A stretch of DNA of 37,071 nucleotides from Perkinsus olseni (GCA_013115135.1 JABANP010000514.1:1-37071); one strand, 5' to 3'. Shown: positions 1 to 9,707, counted from the first letter of the stretch. Translations and numbers: made by a program. Notes: generated by a model not told the origin, from the sequence alone.

Positions 1-796
1 TTTTTCCGCAAATCGTTAGTACCACCGCTGTCAGATTTGGGCGATCTCTGCCGCTCTCCGACTTCCGGCGTATCTTTTCGAGCTCCTAGCTTTCCGTCTT
101 CTTTACAATCGACCTGAAAGAAGATATTCACGAAAAATTATTTCTTCGAACATAATTTTTCCGCAGAAAAATTATTTTTCGAGCTTTCAATACTTCAAGC
201 GAAAAACTCTGACCGGAAAAAATTGGATTTTTTTTCCGCTTATTACCGAATTTTTTCGTAAATTTCCCATTTTTTCCAGACAGTCATTCTCCAAACCCTG
301 GCACTGCATATCTTTCGCAAGCGTGTAGAGCACGCTCAACCTCCCAGATTCTACTTCAACAGTCTGACCATATATATACCTAAAATTACCAAACATGAAT
401 CGCTTCGCTCCGCCGCGTATCTTTCACCTCAGCAAGGACATCACAGCCCAGGTCGGGGCAACCTCTGTAAAATCGAGGCGCCGAACTCCGACCGTTTCTT
501 CGGAATTTTCTCTTTTTTTCGCTCCATCAATTTCTTCCGACGCAGAATCAGCAGTAGTACAGCTACTAGTCCGTCGCGGATTTATTTTTCTAATTAACGC
601 CGGGCAAGCAGCCGCTAAAATGCACCTAAAAATGACGTCTGTGGGAATCGAACCGGGGACCTTTCGATTACTTATGTGCTGGCAGTGCGGTTGGCCGCGC
701 CCCCGGATACTCTGCCGAATAAATCCAAACATCAGCAAGCTGTCCGTTGTGCTCAGTCAGCATACTCCATAGACGATCAAGCTGTGAATTTAAAAC
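1..796 (-). CDS. BTB/POZ-domain protein, partial, multi-exon
   Basis: Four minus-strand exons can be joined in phase: 796-711, 625-428, 379-247 and 113-1, the last running off the window. All three introns are GT-AG (85, 48 and 133 nt). The encoded order matches a BTB/POZ fold: LTEHNGQLADVWIYSAE resembles the opening DV-strand motif, ILAAACPALIRKI the following helix, then a charged Ser/Glu/Lys-rich insert, RRLDFTEVAPTWAVMSLLRY, IYGQTVEVESGRLSVLYTLA and KDMQCQGLENDCLEKM, the closing helices. BTB domains mediate dimerisation and often recruit cullin-3 ligases; that role is only family knowledge here. The start is not found. A weak candidate upstream exon lies near 958-1045 but does not fit the phase. 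The intron 626-710 is unusual (see the tRNA-like entry). Confidence 0.72.
632..705 (-). repeat. tRNA-like sequence filling a BTB-gene intron
   Basis: The 85-nt intron 626-710 starts GTATCC and ends TCATTTTTAG. Between lie a D-arm-like GGCCAACCGC, an anticodon-arm-like stretch and a perfect B-box/T-loop GGTTCGATTCC, followed by an acceptor-like end and a T5 run. T-stem and acceptor pairing are poor, so it is not a credible working tRNA. The T-run doubles as polypyrimidine tract of the 3' splice site. Confidence 0.55.
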
Positions 797-1134
797 CTGG
801 AAAACGAAAAATCTTCGCTGTGCGCAAAGATATCAGATTTTTCTGAATGCAAGGCGAAAATTTCCAGAAAACCTCAGTCCGGAAAGTAACCGAAAGTGTC
901 TCGATAATTTTCTCGCCGACAAAAATTAATTGCAAAATTTTCACATTATCAGTACCCGCGGTCAGAAATCTTTAATGTGCGGAACGACACGTCTTTCTCA
1001 TGAATTCCAGCATCCAAAATCGTGATGAGTGAATCGCAAAATCCTAAGAATTTTGCGAAATTTTCCATTTCTTCACGAGAAAAATCCGCTAAATTTCGCG
1101 AAGGGGAATAACTTTCCCTCCCATTATCAAACAA

Positions 1135-1465
1135 CGAACGAAATTTTTCACGACAATCTCAGGTCGACTCTGGTGACGGACAAAACTCGAAATTTTACGG
1201 AAATTCTCATTTTTCACGAAAAATTGGTATTAAACGTATTTATTTCGTTCGAGTAAAGTCACTGGCCATGCAAAAATGAAACAACTAACAAATTTTTCCC
1301 CGAGAATCTTAGGTCGACTATTGTAACGGACAAAACTTGAAAATTAACGCTATTTTTTCACGAAAAATCTGTATTAAAACATGTTTATTCCCGTTGGGTA
1401 AATCACTAACCATCCAAAAATGACACAACTGCCAAAAATTTTTCCCGAGAATCTTAGGTCGACCC
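1135..1465. repeat. Diverged tandem repeat, ~145-150 bp unit
   Basis: Two adjacent units plus the start of a third share the order AGGTCGAC, GACGGACAAAACT or ACGGACAAAACT, a CACGAAAAAT block, a CATGCAAAAATG or CATCCAAAAATG block, AATTTTTCCC, GAGAATCTT. The AGGTCGAC anchors lie at 1161, 1311 and 1456. The anchors belong to the dispersed ATCTTAGGTYGAY motif. No gene is supported in 800-1800 beyond this. Confidence 0.6.
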
Positions 1466-1700
1466 TTGGTCGTCATATTACATCCCGAGGCGCCGTCAGC
1501 GTCACTGTTGTCGATGAGAGGCTGTTGAACTGTCGAACTTCATCTTTACTTCTTGAGAGTGTCGAATTTGATGATGTTGTTGATGATGGATTTTCCAACT
1601 GTACGGATGCGACAGCGGACATCAACTACGCAAAGGACGACCAATAGGAGGAAGAAATATCAACAAACCTGATGATGATTATGATCATCATAGTCATGAC

Positions 1701-1769
1701 CGCGCGCCACGAAATTACCCAATTCACCCACCTCACGCTAGCTGATCCATGACCGCGCGCCACGAAATT
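1701..1769 (-). repeat. Two copies of the AATTTCGTGGCGCGCG intron-core motif
   Basis: Exact 16-mers at 1701-1716 and 1754-1769 (minus-strand reading). The first lies in a stretch that reads as a short minus-strand intron: a donor GTGGGTGA about 15 nt before the motif and an acceptor ATCATCAG about 30 nt after it. The second has no clear splice sites. Confidence 0.55.
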
Positions 1770-1813
1770 CCTCTAGCCCTTCTCCTCAAACACAACAAAA
1801 CAGCAGCAGTCAG

Positions 1814-2146
1814 CTACAGAAGACCGTCTGTGAGAGATGAGGACTCGGCCGCGGGTGGTGGCGGCGGTTTTGGTATCTCCGCTCGGGTGGGCGGTGCTTC
1901 TTGACGCTTTATATTGCGCTCGGATGAGAGGACACTTGCCAGCAACGACGCACCTGAAAATGACGAGTAACGTAATTTACGGTATGCGAGAAAATGCAAA
2001 AATTCTATAGACCAGGACTCGCACTACTCGTAATTTTCTGAATCAACCCATGGTCAACCTAAGATACCCTTTCACTCACCTCCAGCAGCTCCACGTCTTT
2101 TCTTCGCCCCCGGTTCTTCCTTCACTCGACTCCTCGACGACGACAT
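1814..2146 (-). CDS. Small two-exon protein, 68 aa, unknown
   Basis: Exon 1 is 2146-2080 (ATG, phase 1 end). The 126-nt intron runs 2079-1954 with donor GAG|GTGAGT and acceptor TCATTTTCAG. Exon 2 is 1953-1814 and ends TAG. The product starts MSSSRSRVKEEPGAKKRRGA, basic like a nuclear-localisation segment, and ends in a Pro-rich tract and SSSLTDGLL. I recognise no family. The intron carries an ATCTTAGGTTGAC motif 11 nt after the donor. The LTDGLL ending loosely recalls ESS2 C-termini, so this could be the displaced last part of the ESS2-like gene at 4256-5251, but no exon links them. Confidence 0.5.
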
Positions 2147-2149
2147 CCC

Positions 2150-4250
2150 GCCACGGAAAATCTGTCACGGGTTAATCATTCACTAAGAGATCCTCGCTCA
2201 AAATAAATTGATCTGCCATTTCGCCCAGGAAAAACAGACTCTCGTTTTTCTCATCTTTTGTTAGACTTCAATTTTTTCCTCGACGACAGCATAGAAAAAA
2301 ATGCGTCAAGAAGTTGCCACCCGAAAATGAATCCAAATGACAATTCGTCCGGGAAAAAATTACCCATTTTCAAAATCGCTTACCCATTCGCAGGTAATTT
2401 TCTTTTTAATTTCCCCCACGGAAAATTAAAGAACAAAGTTATCAGATACCACCATCAAGGTCGTAAAAATATCATTTTTTCGCAGAAAATCCGTCGGATA
2501 CCGAAAATTTTACTCCAACAGATCCCCTCCTACCCCAGGAGTATCCGCCCCGATGGTCGACCTAATTGAGGATCGACTGCTTCGACCTAAGATACTCCTC
2601 GCGCTCTGCCGACGGCTCATCTCCACCGCTAACTGTGAGGGCGCTTCACCTGATGAAGATCCTACGTCAGGATTTTGCTCGGGTAAAATTTCATAAATTC
2701 TGCATAAAAATTCCCATCACATGCGACTTGAATGATTCGGGTGTTGAATGATCCCCGAACCGATGACGCCGGTTCGAACCTTTCTTCGGAGTTTACAATA
2801 CCATCAAAGGAACGGACTCACTTTCGGGTAGAACTCAGAAAACAATTATTGGGGCCAGCAGTGCTGTCACCTGCGCTCATGAAACTCTCGTGGATGACAG
2901 CGATAGACTTCACATCCGTTATTCATACACGAGTGGTTCCAACCTCCACACTAACCCAGGCATTGGTCAATCGTGGAACCCCCCCGAATGCTCTCTCCGT
3001 CGCAGCCAAGCGCTGTGCGACACGATCGTACTGTATGATTCAAATAAGGGAATACTTCCGAGGCGTACCGATCCTGCAGATGCCACCACCTGATAACTGA
3101 GACCAGTAGACAGTCTCGGAGTCACCAGTGTTGCTGAACACGTCACACTTTCCCTCAACCAACAGCAAGTGGACATCGAAGTACCGTAATATGCCCCTAG
3201 GCGTGTCGAAATGACAGAAGTAAAATATCTTGCCCCCATGAACGTAAGAGATGGGTACGTCACAACACAGGATGAGACCCTACCACCAACAGGCCCTGTG
3301 ACCGGTTCCCACTCTCCCCTCTGCGCCATGCTTCAGGGGAACAAGAACAGGAACGTCTTAACTACCCTATTGACATCCTTAGGAATATACAACGTGTAAC
3401 AAGATCTGAGCTAGCATGCCAAATATTATGGAATAATATCGCCGTCATTGACGACCACTGGCAGTGGTCCACTGCTTGCTTCACCTCGAGTGTTGCTACA
3501 ACGTGGCCTCGAAAGGGTCGAAGATGTCTCCTCCTTACACGGACGAGCCTCCCTCTCAGCTGAGCCCGCAGGAGCCCGGCCCAGACGGGGTTTCTCAGAC
3601 GTTCTTCCTCATCGACCGCAACTATCGGTTTTCGCACCTCGGAGTATCCGATTACGTTTGCAGGACTTCCCTCGTCAGGAATCTCACTGCGGTGAGCACG
3701 GACAGCGCCACCGAGCCTCAACCCTCTTCATCAAGGGCGAACGAAGGCAGACTCAGCCAGACTGAGTGGTTTTGCCACAAAACAACTTCGGACACCTTCC
3801 CAGCTCAGAAATAGGGTTGCCCAACGCATACCCCTGGAGCACGTGGATAGCCAGCACTGAGAGAAACCATTGCCATTACCAATGCCACCAAAGCACCATG
3901 ACACTGAAGAGGCGTCAGTATCGCGGTCAGTGCAGATGGTGGCGTACTGTGCTGGGAGGATGATCCGACCGGTCACATAGACAGCGGCAGAAACGGCAAT
4001 GGTAAGTCTCTAAATGGGACCCGGACTACGACGCATGAATAGAGGAAAAATGATGTATAGCGAGGATTTATGAAATAAGATATTCCGCATAAAAAAACGT
4101 GAAGTAACCTTGAAACGCATAAAAAAGAAGTAATCTTCCGGAAAAAAACGAAAAAAACTGAATTTTTTTTCTCCTGAAAAGCAGAAAATCTTATATCCAT
4201 GTTAGCAAGACGAGAGAATAACAATCCAATTTCATATTCTCCCCATTATT
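2150..4250. other. 2.1 kb without a supported gene
   Basis: AT-rich blocks (2250-2550, 4050-4220) alternate with stretches of open frame. A plus-strand frame at 3464-3814 (containing QTFFLIDRNYRFSHLGVSDY) and one at 3211-3399 look mildly coding but have no recognisable domain or convincing splice sites. The expected continuation of the ESS2-like gene was looked for here and not found. Motif copies of ATCTTAGGTYGAY lie near 2053 and 2581. Confidence 0.3.
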
Positions 4251-4255
4251 ATCAC

Positions 4256-5251
4256 CTCGAATGAAATTGATCCAGCCGGACGCCCAGGTCCACCACAACT
4301 CCCTTTCCGCTCGCCAAAGACATATCCACCAACTCCTTGGTACGGGAATCGATACTGATAGCAACCACACTCGTATCATGCCAGCATCAACCTAAGATAC
4401 TACCTTCGCCCAGTAAGGTCAACTATCTCCTGACCCGTACAAAAGTGGCTCGCCCCGCCGCTTGCCACCACACCCGATGAGCTCGACGACGACGAACCGT
4501 CAATTTCGCCCGGAAGTGCTTTCATCGCTCCATCTGTCACAAAGTCCCAAGTCCAGATTTGACCGCGCGCCACGAAATTCATCCTTCTACCTTCCCTTCT
4601 CTTCGGAGCTCCTGGCGTGTAGTTCATCGCAGCATTACGAGCGTTGATTCCGGGAGTGACCGGGGTCAACCTAAGAAGCTCTTGACGGAGGGCCACCACC
4701 TGCAAGGAAACGTAGTTCAATCGATCGCTCATACTAACTCAAGCTGATGCTCTACCCAGTCAGCTATATACAGCCGACGTACTACCGAGAAAAAGTTAAC
4801 ATCTCCGAACCATCAAAAATATTTAAAATACAAATCTTCCAAGAGGAACAAAAGTCCCTTATCCTAAAATCCGAATCAAAATATCCTGCCCCTAAAATCG
4901 ATCCAAGGCTGGCGTTCAGCCAGTGCGCATCACGCCGTCCGTCCTAGCCCATTCGACATTCCCAGACTCCCCCAAATTTCTCCCTGCGTCCACCTGATTG
5001 CTCCGCAATAACCATGTCAACCACAAATTGAGATAAAGATGTCGAGTGTCCATCCTAGCTCAAAACAGAGAAAAAAGATACGATATTTCTCGGAAAAATT
5101 TCCCCCATTTTTCTCTATCACCTGTTGATCTCTCCCCTTCCCCTCCTTCTCAGCGTTCGCAATTTGCTCTGCCAGTCGAAGTCTCTTCAAGTCCGGATAA
5201 TAATCCCGCTCGATGATATACGATGCCGCTGCTACGTAGTCATCCTCGGCC
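4256..5251 (-). CDS. ESS2/DGCR14-like splicing factor, partial
   Basis: Four exons join in phase: 5251-5122, 4699-4591, 4533-4404 and 4354-4256. The first encodes AEDDYVAAASYIIERDYYPD and LKRLR, the hallmark of ESS2/DGCR14 proteins, nuclear factors linked to the C-complex spliceosome. The second carries LRLTPVTPGINARNAAMNYT, matching the family's TPG-containing segment, and the fourth ends VRLDQFHSR just where the family continues into its conserved YTSEDN block. Introns are 422, 57 and 49 nt, all GT-AG. The first exon (N-terminus) and everything after 4256 are missing, so the gene is either truncated or its remaining exons are not recognisable. Three unusual introns lie inside: a tRNA-like 3' end, an AATTTCGTGGCGCGCG core, and an ATCTTAGGTTGAT motif. 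Confidence 0.7.
4534..4590 (-). repeat. 57-nt intron with AATTTCGTGGCGCGCG core
   Basis: The intron starts GTAGAAGG, contains the exact 16-mer at 4564-4579 followed by GTCA, and ends TTTGTGACAG. Its length is a multiple of three without an in-frame stop, so retention would not break the frame. Confidence 0.6.
4700..4780 (-). repeat. tRNA-like 3' end of an ESS2-gene intron
   Basis: The last 80 nt of the 422-nt intron hold an A-box-like TAGCTGACTGG (4756-4766), the tRNA-typical GGTAGAGCATCAG, a B-box-like GATCGATTG (4718-4726), then CGTTTCCTTGCAG, the 3' splice site. One base departs from consensus in each box. It could instead be a short in-frame exon start (ATGAGCGATCG...), which is why confidence is limited. 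Confidence 0.45.
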
Positions 5252-5259
5252 CTGAAAAA

Positions 5260-5860
5260 AACACCGAAAAACTGACCGATTTTCTCCCTTCCAAAAACTA
5301 CATAACCCAACATCTTGACTACATCCCTCGTGCAATTAATAAACGTAAAAAAACAATTGCCACCATCGGCCTCTATCGGTCTCATAGTAGTCAACCACCA
5401 CACTATAAGTTCAAGACGTGTTTTCCCTTCTCCTAATATGCCATGAAACTGAGCTACAACGTTGGCTACCGCGAGGAGGGTTGAACAATTTCGTGGCGCG
5501 CGGTCATCATGCTCATGTAACGGAATCGCCTTTACCAAGTGTGCTGATGCTGTCTGCGCCTGTTGCGGCCTCAGGAATCAACCTCTTGGCTATTTCTCTT
5601 AGTCAATATTCATTCATTAAATTTATCCTTCTCATTTTTCTATGCAAAAGTTACTAAATTTTCAGCTGTCCATACCACACCAATCGCTACAAAGCCTCCC
5701 AAGTTGGACACATACGTCACAGAGATACGCGAGCTCTTCTTGCATCCAATACAATACACTACCACAGTGTTCTTGTTTTTCGGAACGAATTAAAGCGGAG
5801 ATAAATATCTAATCACTGCCATACGCAAATCACACACTCGAAAATTCCATACCACACCAA
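5260..5860 (-). other. Possible exons of an unplaced minus-strand gene
   Basis: An open stretch near 5670-5750 reads either VTYVSNLGGFVAIGVVWTAE or, from an ATG, MQEELAYLCDVCVQLGRLC. A second stretch near 5519-5590 reads RLIPEAATGADSISTLGKGD and ends TGA. They may be exons of one small membrane protein, but I cannot fix the splice sites. A 28-bp sequence, CCATACCACACCAATC plus 12 more bases, occurs at 5670 and again at 5847 with one mismatch. A reversed intron-core motif lies at 5487-5502. Confidence 0.3.
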
Positions 5861-5863
5861 TCA

Positions 5864-6145
5864 CTACAAAGCCTTAGCCGGTATCCTCCCCAGTTGAAAC
5901 GCCTTCTGAGGTTTCCTCAAAAACTCCATCTCCTTCACGCTGTAGCCCGCCAGCTTCGCTCCGTCCGCCGTCACCAATGCTGAGGAATTCTTGGTATCAG
6001 GCTCAGCAAATTCCCGAGGCATCGCCACCTGAAGAAAAGTTGATGGAAATGGACAGCCGCTCGAAAACGCTATTACGAGTTGTGTTGAAGATTCGCCGAT
6101 TCTTCGGCCGACGGTATCTCCTGGCGAGGAGGAAGCAGAGGACAT
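5864..6145 (-). CDS. Small two-exon protein, 77 aa, unknown
   Basis: Exon 1 is 6145-6077 (ATG, 23 codons). A 48-nt intron follows (GTAATAGC ... TTTTCTTCAG). Exon 2 is 6028-5864 and ends TAG; the join is phase 0. The product starts MSSASSSPGDTVGRRIGESS and ends FLRKPQKAFQLGRIPAKAL. It has no transmembrane segment or signal peptide that I can see. The conserved-looking stretch LVTADGAKLAGYSVKEMEFL suggests a small soluble conserved protein; I do not recognise the family. The complete start-to-stop structure with a canonical intron is the main support. Confidence 0.55.
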   Translation of the reverse strand: MSSASSSPGDTVGRRIGESSTQLVIAFSSGCPFPSTFLQVAMPREFAEPDTKNSSALVTADGAKLAGYSVKEMEFLRKPQKAFQLGRIPAKAL

Positions 6146-6229
6146 GATGGGACGAAATAAGGGTTGTAGCCGAGACCCTGGACAAAGCAGTTCATCATAC
6201 AGTGGACGGCCGTTTACCATCGACTACTC

Positions 6230-6860
6230 TCGCCACTAATGATAATCGAGTTGGGCACCCGTACTGGGGTCGAGGAAAGTAAGGAGTACGTTTCAAACTG
6301 TCAACCTAGTACGGGTACGGAGAACTAGTATGTATTAAATATATTGAACAACGCGTTCGTGTATTAAATTACGCCGTACTTCAAGTACGGCGTACTAGTG
6401 CGTTACTTGGGAACCGCTGCGACGGGTAGTACGGGTACGGAGCCGTACTGTCGCCCAGCTCTAAACGACAAATCCAATAAAAATCGTGAACAGCTACGCT
6501 CATGTTTACCTCAGGTCTGTGTTGAATGAATTACCATTGACAATTAACGTGATCTTCATACCACCAGGCAAGAAAACCAATACCAAATTTCTCCCAAATC
6601 ACAGACTCCACACCAGCTTCACCAGCACTACTGTAATAACGCTCTCGGAGTGTAACACCGCAGCGATTGGAGCTACGTCACACTCCTACGTCCTCGAACG
6701 CAGCTGAGGCCAACTACAAAACGATACCGTCAAATAACGCCCTCAGCAATCAATTACAATGAAGACCAGATTCTTGCTGATGCCACAGGTTACACGATTC
6801 CTCGTAAACATGCCGACCATCCCCTAAACACAATTCCAATATCCTCTACACAAGCATCAT
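6230..6860. other. Intergenic region with a strong hairpin
   Basis: No gene supported. GTACGGGTACGG occurs twice (6311, 6430). A perfect inverted repeat spans 6370-6394: twelve-base arms around a single C (core CGCCGTACTT-C-AAGTACGGCG), followed by CGTACT, a third partial arm. Confidence 0.6.
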
Positions 6861-6862
6861 CA

Positions 6863-7280
6863 TCATGGGGCACTCGGCGGCGGCGGCGGTCCGGCAACCG
6901 TGCCAGCCCTGTCCATCACCTTCTTATGGACTGTATAAAATATCGCCACGAGTAATATCAGACACACCGCCACTAAGACAGCCTTATTCAGCATCACCCT
7001 TCTTCCCATATTCTGGATGGCCCGCCGAGCCATCGTCAGTTGCTCATCGAGGTCATTGAAGTGATCTCTAGTGCGACTCATAACTTCCCGTTGGCCTCTG
7101 AGGAAAAATACCGTCACAAGGGATCGATCTCACGACCATGAGGCGTACAACGGCCAATTCTACCACTACACCAGAACGACTCTGTGGTACCTCAGGTCTC
7201 CCATGACACTCAAAGCCACATCTTCAGTCTCCAGAACCGTTCTCTTCGCATCCTCCAACTTCTGATTCCCGTCTTCTAAC
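6863..7280 (-). CDS. Vti1-type Qb-SNARE, C-terminal exons
   Basis: Two exons, 7280-7191 and 7097-6863, joined by a 93-nt intron in phase. The product contains KLEDAKRTVLETEDVALSVM, then GQREVMSRTRDHFNDLDEQL, the SNARE heptad region, then ARRAIQNMGRRVMLNK and a single C-terminal membrane span VLVAVCLILLVAIFY, ending in a short Pro-rich tail. Order and spacing match Vti1 (ETE, QRE or DRE, RTR or RAR, RR before the anchor). Vti1 is a tail-anchored SNARE of Golgi, endosome and vacuole fusion. The N-terminal Habc exons should lie upstream (above 7280) but were not resolved. The acceptor of the first listed exon is GATGCTTTTAG. Confidence 0.85.
7098..7190 (-). repeat. Vti1-gene intron made almost entirely of a tRNA-like sequence
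   Basis: After the first ten intron bases (GTACCACAGA) a 72-nt tRNA-sized block follows (7180-7109) with a perfect A box TGGTGTAGTGG, a B box GATCGATCC and a discriminator-like A, then TTTTTCCTCAG, the 3' splice site. Acceptor ends GTCGTTC and TGACGGT pair with three Watson-Crick and three G-U pairs; anticodon and T stems pair badly. The 3' half resembles elongator tRNA-Met (GGTCGTGAGATCGATCC). Confidence 0.7.
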
Positions 7281-7282
7281 CT

Positions 7283-8100
7283 AAAAGCATCAAGAAAGGA
7301 TACCTCTTAATCGCAGCAAAACCGAAAAGCCAACACTGAGCGTATGATATCAATAACAACGTATCGCCAATACTCCGCTACCAGAACTGAAAACCCAGAG
7401 TTCCACCCGGAGCTGGTCCGCTCGACTCAGTACCGAACTTCATTCAGACGGTAACCAGAATACCACCGTGCGCGCCGCGCGTGAAACAACCATCACCCAA
7501 CGAACAGCTTTCGGGGCCACTCGAGCGTATTGCTCATCACCACCACCAGCGCCGTACTCGTAAAAACAGATATAACAACTCTTTTATTGGACACGCATGG
7601 TCGGTCTTGTGAGGCATAGCTAACCCAACAGCAGAAGATACGTTTTCAGTGTTTCCCAGATTAAAGAAAAACGAACCTCAGTCAAAGAGACATCCGCACT
7701 TTCTAGGGTTCAACGAAAATGACCAAAAACTTCTGACACCGCTATTTGACGATATGGCAACTCACAAAGAAAAAGATTCTCCAAAATAATCCAAATTTTC
7801 CAAAATTTTCCAGTTCTTCGAAAATAACTGAAAGCTTACCCGATCTTTATTTGAACCCTCCTAGCGGTCACGAGCACCAATGAAAATACTTAATATGAAT
7901 ACCACAAATCCCCCAATTCTACTTCCTGCTGACTTTCAGTAGACTCTCCTGCTCGGCACTCCTGCTGCTGTCGCCGTCGTCAGCTTCCCGTTTTCCCTCT
8001 CTCCCCAACCGATGATGATGACGCGGTAAATCCACCGCCATGAAAGAAAAACCAGACGAAAAAATCTTCGCTGTGCGAAGCAACGCAAATCCTCACATTA
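7283..8100. other. No resolved gene; probably upstream Vti1 exons
   Basis: The N-terminal Vti1 exons are expected here on the minus strand. I could not identify them with confidence. No repeats of note. Confidence 0.25.
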
Positions 8101-8130
8101 AGAGAAGCAACAGTTTTCTAGTGTACAAAT

Positions 8131-8382
8131 CTAACCGATGATCGATCTTTTCAGGGACACGACCCCCCACAGGCACACCACACCAGTCACAACTAATGCC
8201 GCCTTGATAGCCGTCGGGGACCAATGGGCTGGGCAGAGCATCCACCTGGCAGGAAGCATAGAAGCGAAACATTTTTGTGATTTCACAGTGAAGTTGCGTG
8301 GGGGTGAAATTCTCGAGCTGGAGAGAGTGCTAGTAGAAGATACAAGTTGCCGCTGAGTTGACGAATTTTTCGACGCAATCAA
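8131..8382 (-). other. Ambiguous minus-strand coding region
   Basis: Two frames look coding over the same bases. One ends with a membrane-span-like AIKAALVVTGVVCLWGVVSL and KRSIIG. The other contains FYASCQVDALPSPLVPDGYQ and GGISCDWCGVPVGGRVPEK, with two cysteine pairs. A good acceptor (ATGCTTCCTGCCAG) lies at 8257 for the first. It probably belongs to the 3' part of the KCPFS gene or its neighbour; I cannot decide. Confidence 0.3.
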
Positions 8383-8502
8383 CTCGCGTTTTTCATCTCA
8401 GAAAAATCACCCGTGAAAGTAGATGGGTTGTAAGCTTTCTCTAGCTTCGCGTATCTTTCCCAAAATACTATTACATAATTCCATCCTCCTTATTACTCTC
8501 AC

Positions 8503-8697
8503 CGGGTAGAGTCGGCAAGGCGCCACCCATGTCGCTGAAGGGGCACTTCGCACCATCAGTAGCAGCAAGGCCTGTGAGGGATACAACCGTCACTGCGCCA
8601 CGAAATTCAACGCCCTACCTGAGAACGGGCACTTGGGAGCATCCTCGTCCGGTTTTCGGTTGGTTAAATTGGAGGACTCCTCCGATGCCTTCGGCAT
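8503..8697 (-). CDS. KCPFS-repeat protein, N-terminal exons
   Basis: Exon 1 from ATG 8697 to 8619, a 47-nt intron (8618-8572), exon 2 8571-8503, donor CCCG|GTGAGAG. The product starts MPKASEESSNLTNRKPDEDA and then has two copies of a short motif: APKCPFS before the intron and GAKCPFS after it. Cys-Pro dipeptides of this type are known as heme-regulatory motifs in other proteins; whether they bind heme here is speculation. An upstream in-frame acceptor near 8712 means the ATG may be internal. The intron carries an AATTTCGTGGCGC core. The following exons were not fixed. Confidence 0.42.
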
Positions 8698-8764
8698 GAC
8701 GGTTTCCTCTGCTGGGCAGGACATTTTACAGCGATGGTTGAACTAGAGAGACTTCGATTTTTCC

Positions 8765-8780
8765 CGCGCGCCACGAAATT
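8765..8780 (-). repeat. Intron-core motif AATTTCGTGGCGCGCG
   Basis: Exact 16-mer in minus orientation. It lies between a possible donor GTTCCAGG and an acceptor TCTCTCTAG, as in the better supported short introns. Confidence 0.45.
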
Positions 8781-8796
8781 GGCCTGGAACATAGTG

Positions 8797-8818
8797 GTAG
8801 TTGCCAACTACTAGTTGG
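8797..8818. repeat. hAT-type excision footprint, perfect
   Basis: V = GTAGTTGG. The 22 bases are V1-7, reverse complement of V, V2-8, with 22/22 agreement. Two overlapping 7+1+7 palindromes result. Confidence 0.85.
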
Positions 8819-9400
8819 TGTTGAGCGGTGGTCCACTAGCATCAGCGCAAAGTTGTGGAAGAGACAAAGTGTGTCGAATTCGACAGATTCGCAATATTGC
8901 GGTTGTAAAAAGCGCTCGCCCAAAATAGTTCGACAGACAACATATTGTCAACGGGTAATTCCCGAAAATTTTGGGCCAAAATAAAACAACGTGTACGTGT
9001 AAATGACCATGCGAAAGCGGCGGTTGTGACAAATATATTCCTACTTTTTTCAACGTCTGCCCCTGAGATTTATTTGTGGTGCAACATAGTGAAGGACGAA
9101 TGGGAAATTGCCGCTGTTTCATTGTGAATGGCAAGTCTGTGTCCGACGGACATAATGATACCCTGGGTATTAGAATGCATCTGTTAGCATAAGCGCCATC
9201 AAGAATTTCCGCCTTGATTAGTTAAGGTGGGCTGCCTATAGATTTCCTGATGATATAACGTGTGCCATTACAGTGCCCGTTGGCTGGGTCTAAATTGCGG
9301 AGAAGCATGATAGGCGTGTAACACGCCGCGTGTTTATTTTCAACTGTAGAATGAGGTGGCAATCCATTCGGTGTTAGAGAATTGATAAATTCCAGCGGAA

Positions 9401-9422
9401 CCTGTAGTCTACAGGCTGTAGT
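9401..9422. repeat. hAT-type excision footprint, 21/22
   Basis: V = CCTGTAGA; only the last base differs (T for A). Lies inside the helicase pseudogene. Confidence 0.75.
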
Positions 9423-9454
9423 TCCTTGATCACTAGACTTTAGTGATCAAGGAA
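9422..9454. repeat. Hairpin, 14-bp perfect arms
   Basis: TTCCTTGATCACTA and its reverse complement flank the 5-base loop GACTT, directly after an excision footprint. Confidence 0.7.
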
Positions 9455-9528
9455 GAGTTGAGAGAGTCCATTAAATCATCGGTTGTGCTACGAATACATC
9501 TATGATAGAACCAGGAATTGTCAGTGTG

Positions 9529-9550
9529 ATTTTGTCACAAAATTTTTGTG
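9529..9550. repeat. hAT-type excision footprint, perfect
   Basis: V = ATTTTGTG; 22/22. Inside the helicase pseudogene. Confidence 0.8.
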
Positions 9551-9707
9551 GTTGTTCTATTCCACTGTGAACAAAATTTAAGAGAGATTGTAAGGTATTT
9601 TCAGCCACAATTAGCTTCGAAGGGAGGTTTATACCGTATAAATTGTACGATCTGCGAGTGTTGTGTATGTTTGATGTGCAGTGGTAAGGCTCGCTGGAGG
9701 TAGCGTG

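Noticed and set aside
395..772. 125-codon plus-strand open frame
   Set aside because: It is the antisense shadow of the phased BTB/POZ exons on the minus strand and runs through their intron.
4370..4403. A 34-nt intron in the ESS2-like gene
   Set aside because: A 49-nt version ending at GCTATCAG keeps the same phase with a better acceptor and a size closer to the other introns.
7109..7180. Functional tRNA gene
   Set aside because: A and B boxes are present but anticodon and T stems hardly pair and the block sits inside a GT-AG intron whose flanking exons join perfectly in the Vti1 frame.
8700..9000. Helitron 3' terminus (CTRR with hairpin)
   Set aside because: CTAG words and hairpins are present but the hairpins are the excision-footprint type and no convincing terminus stands out.
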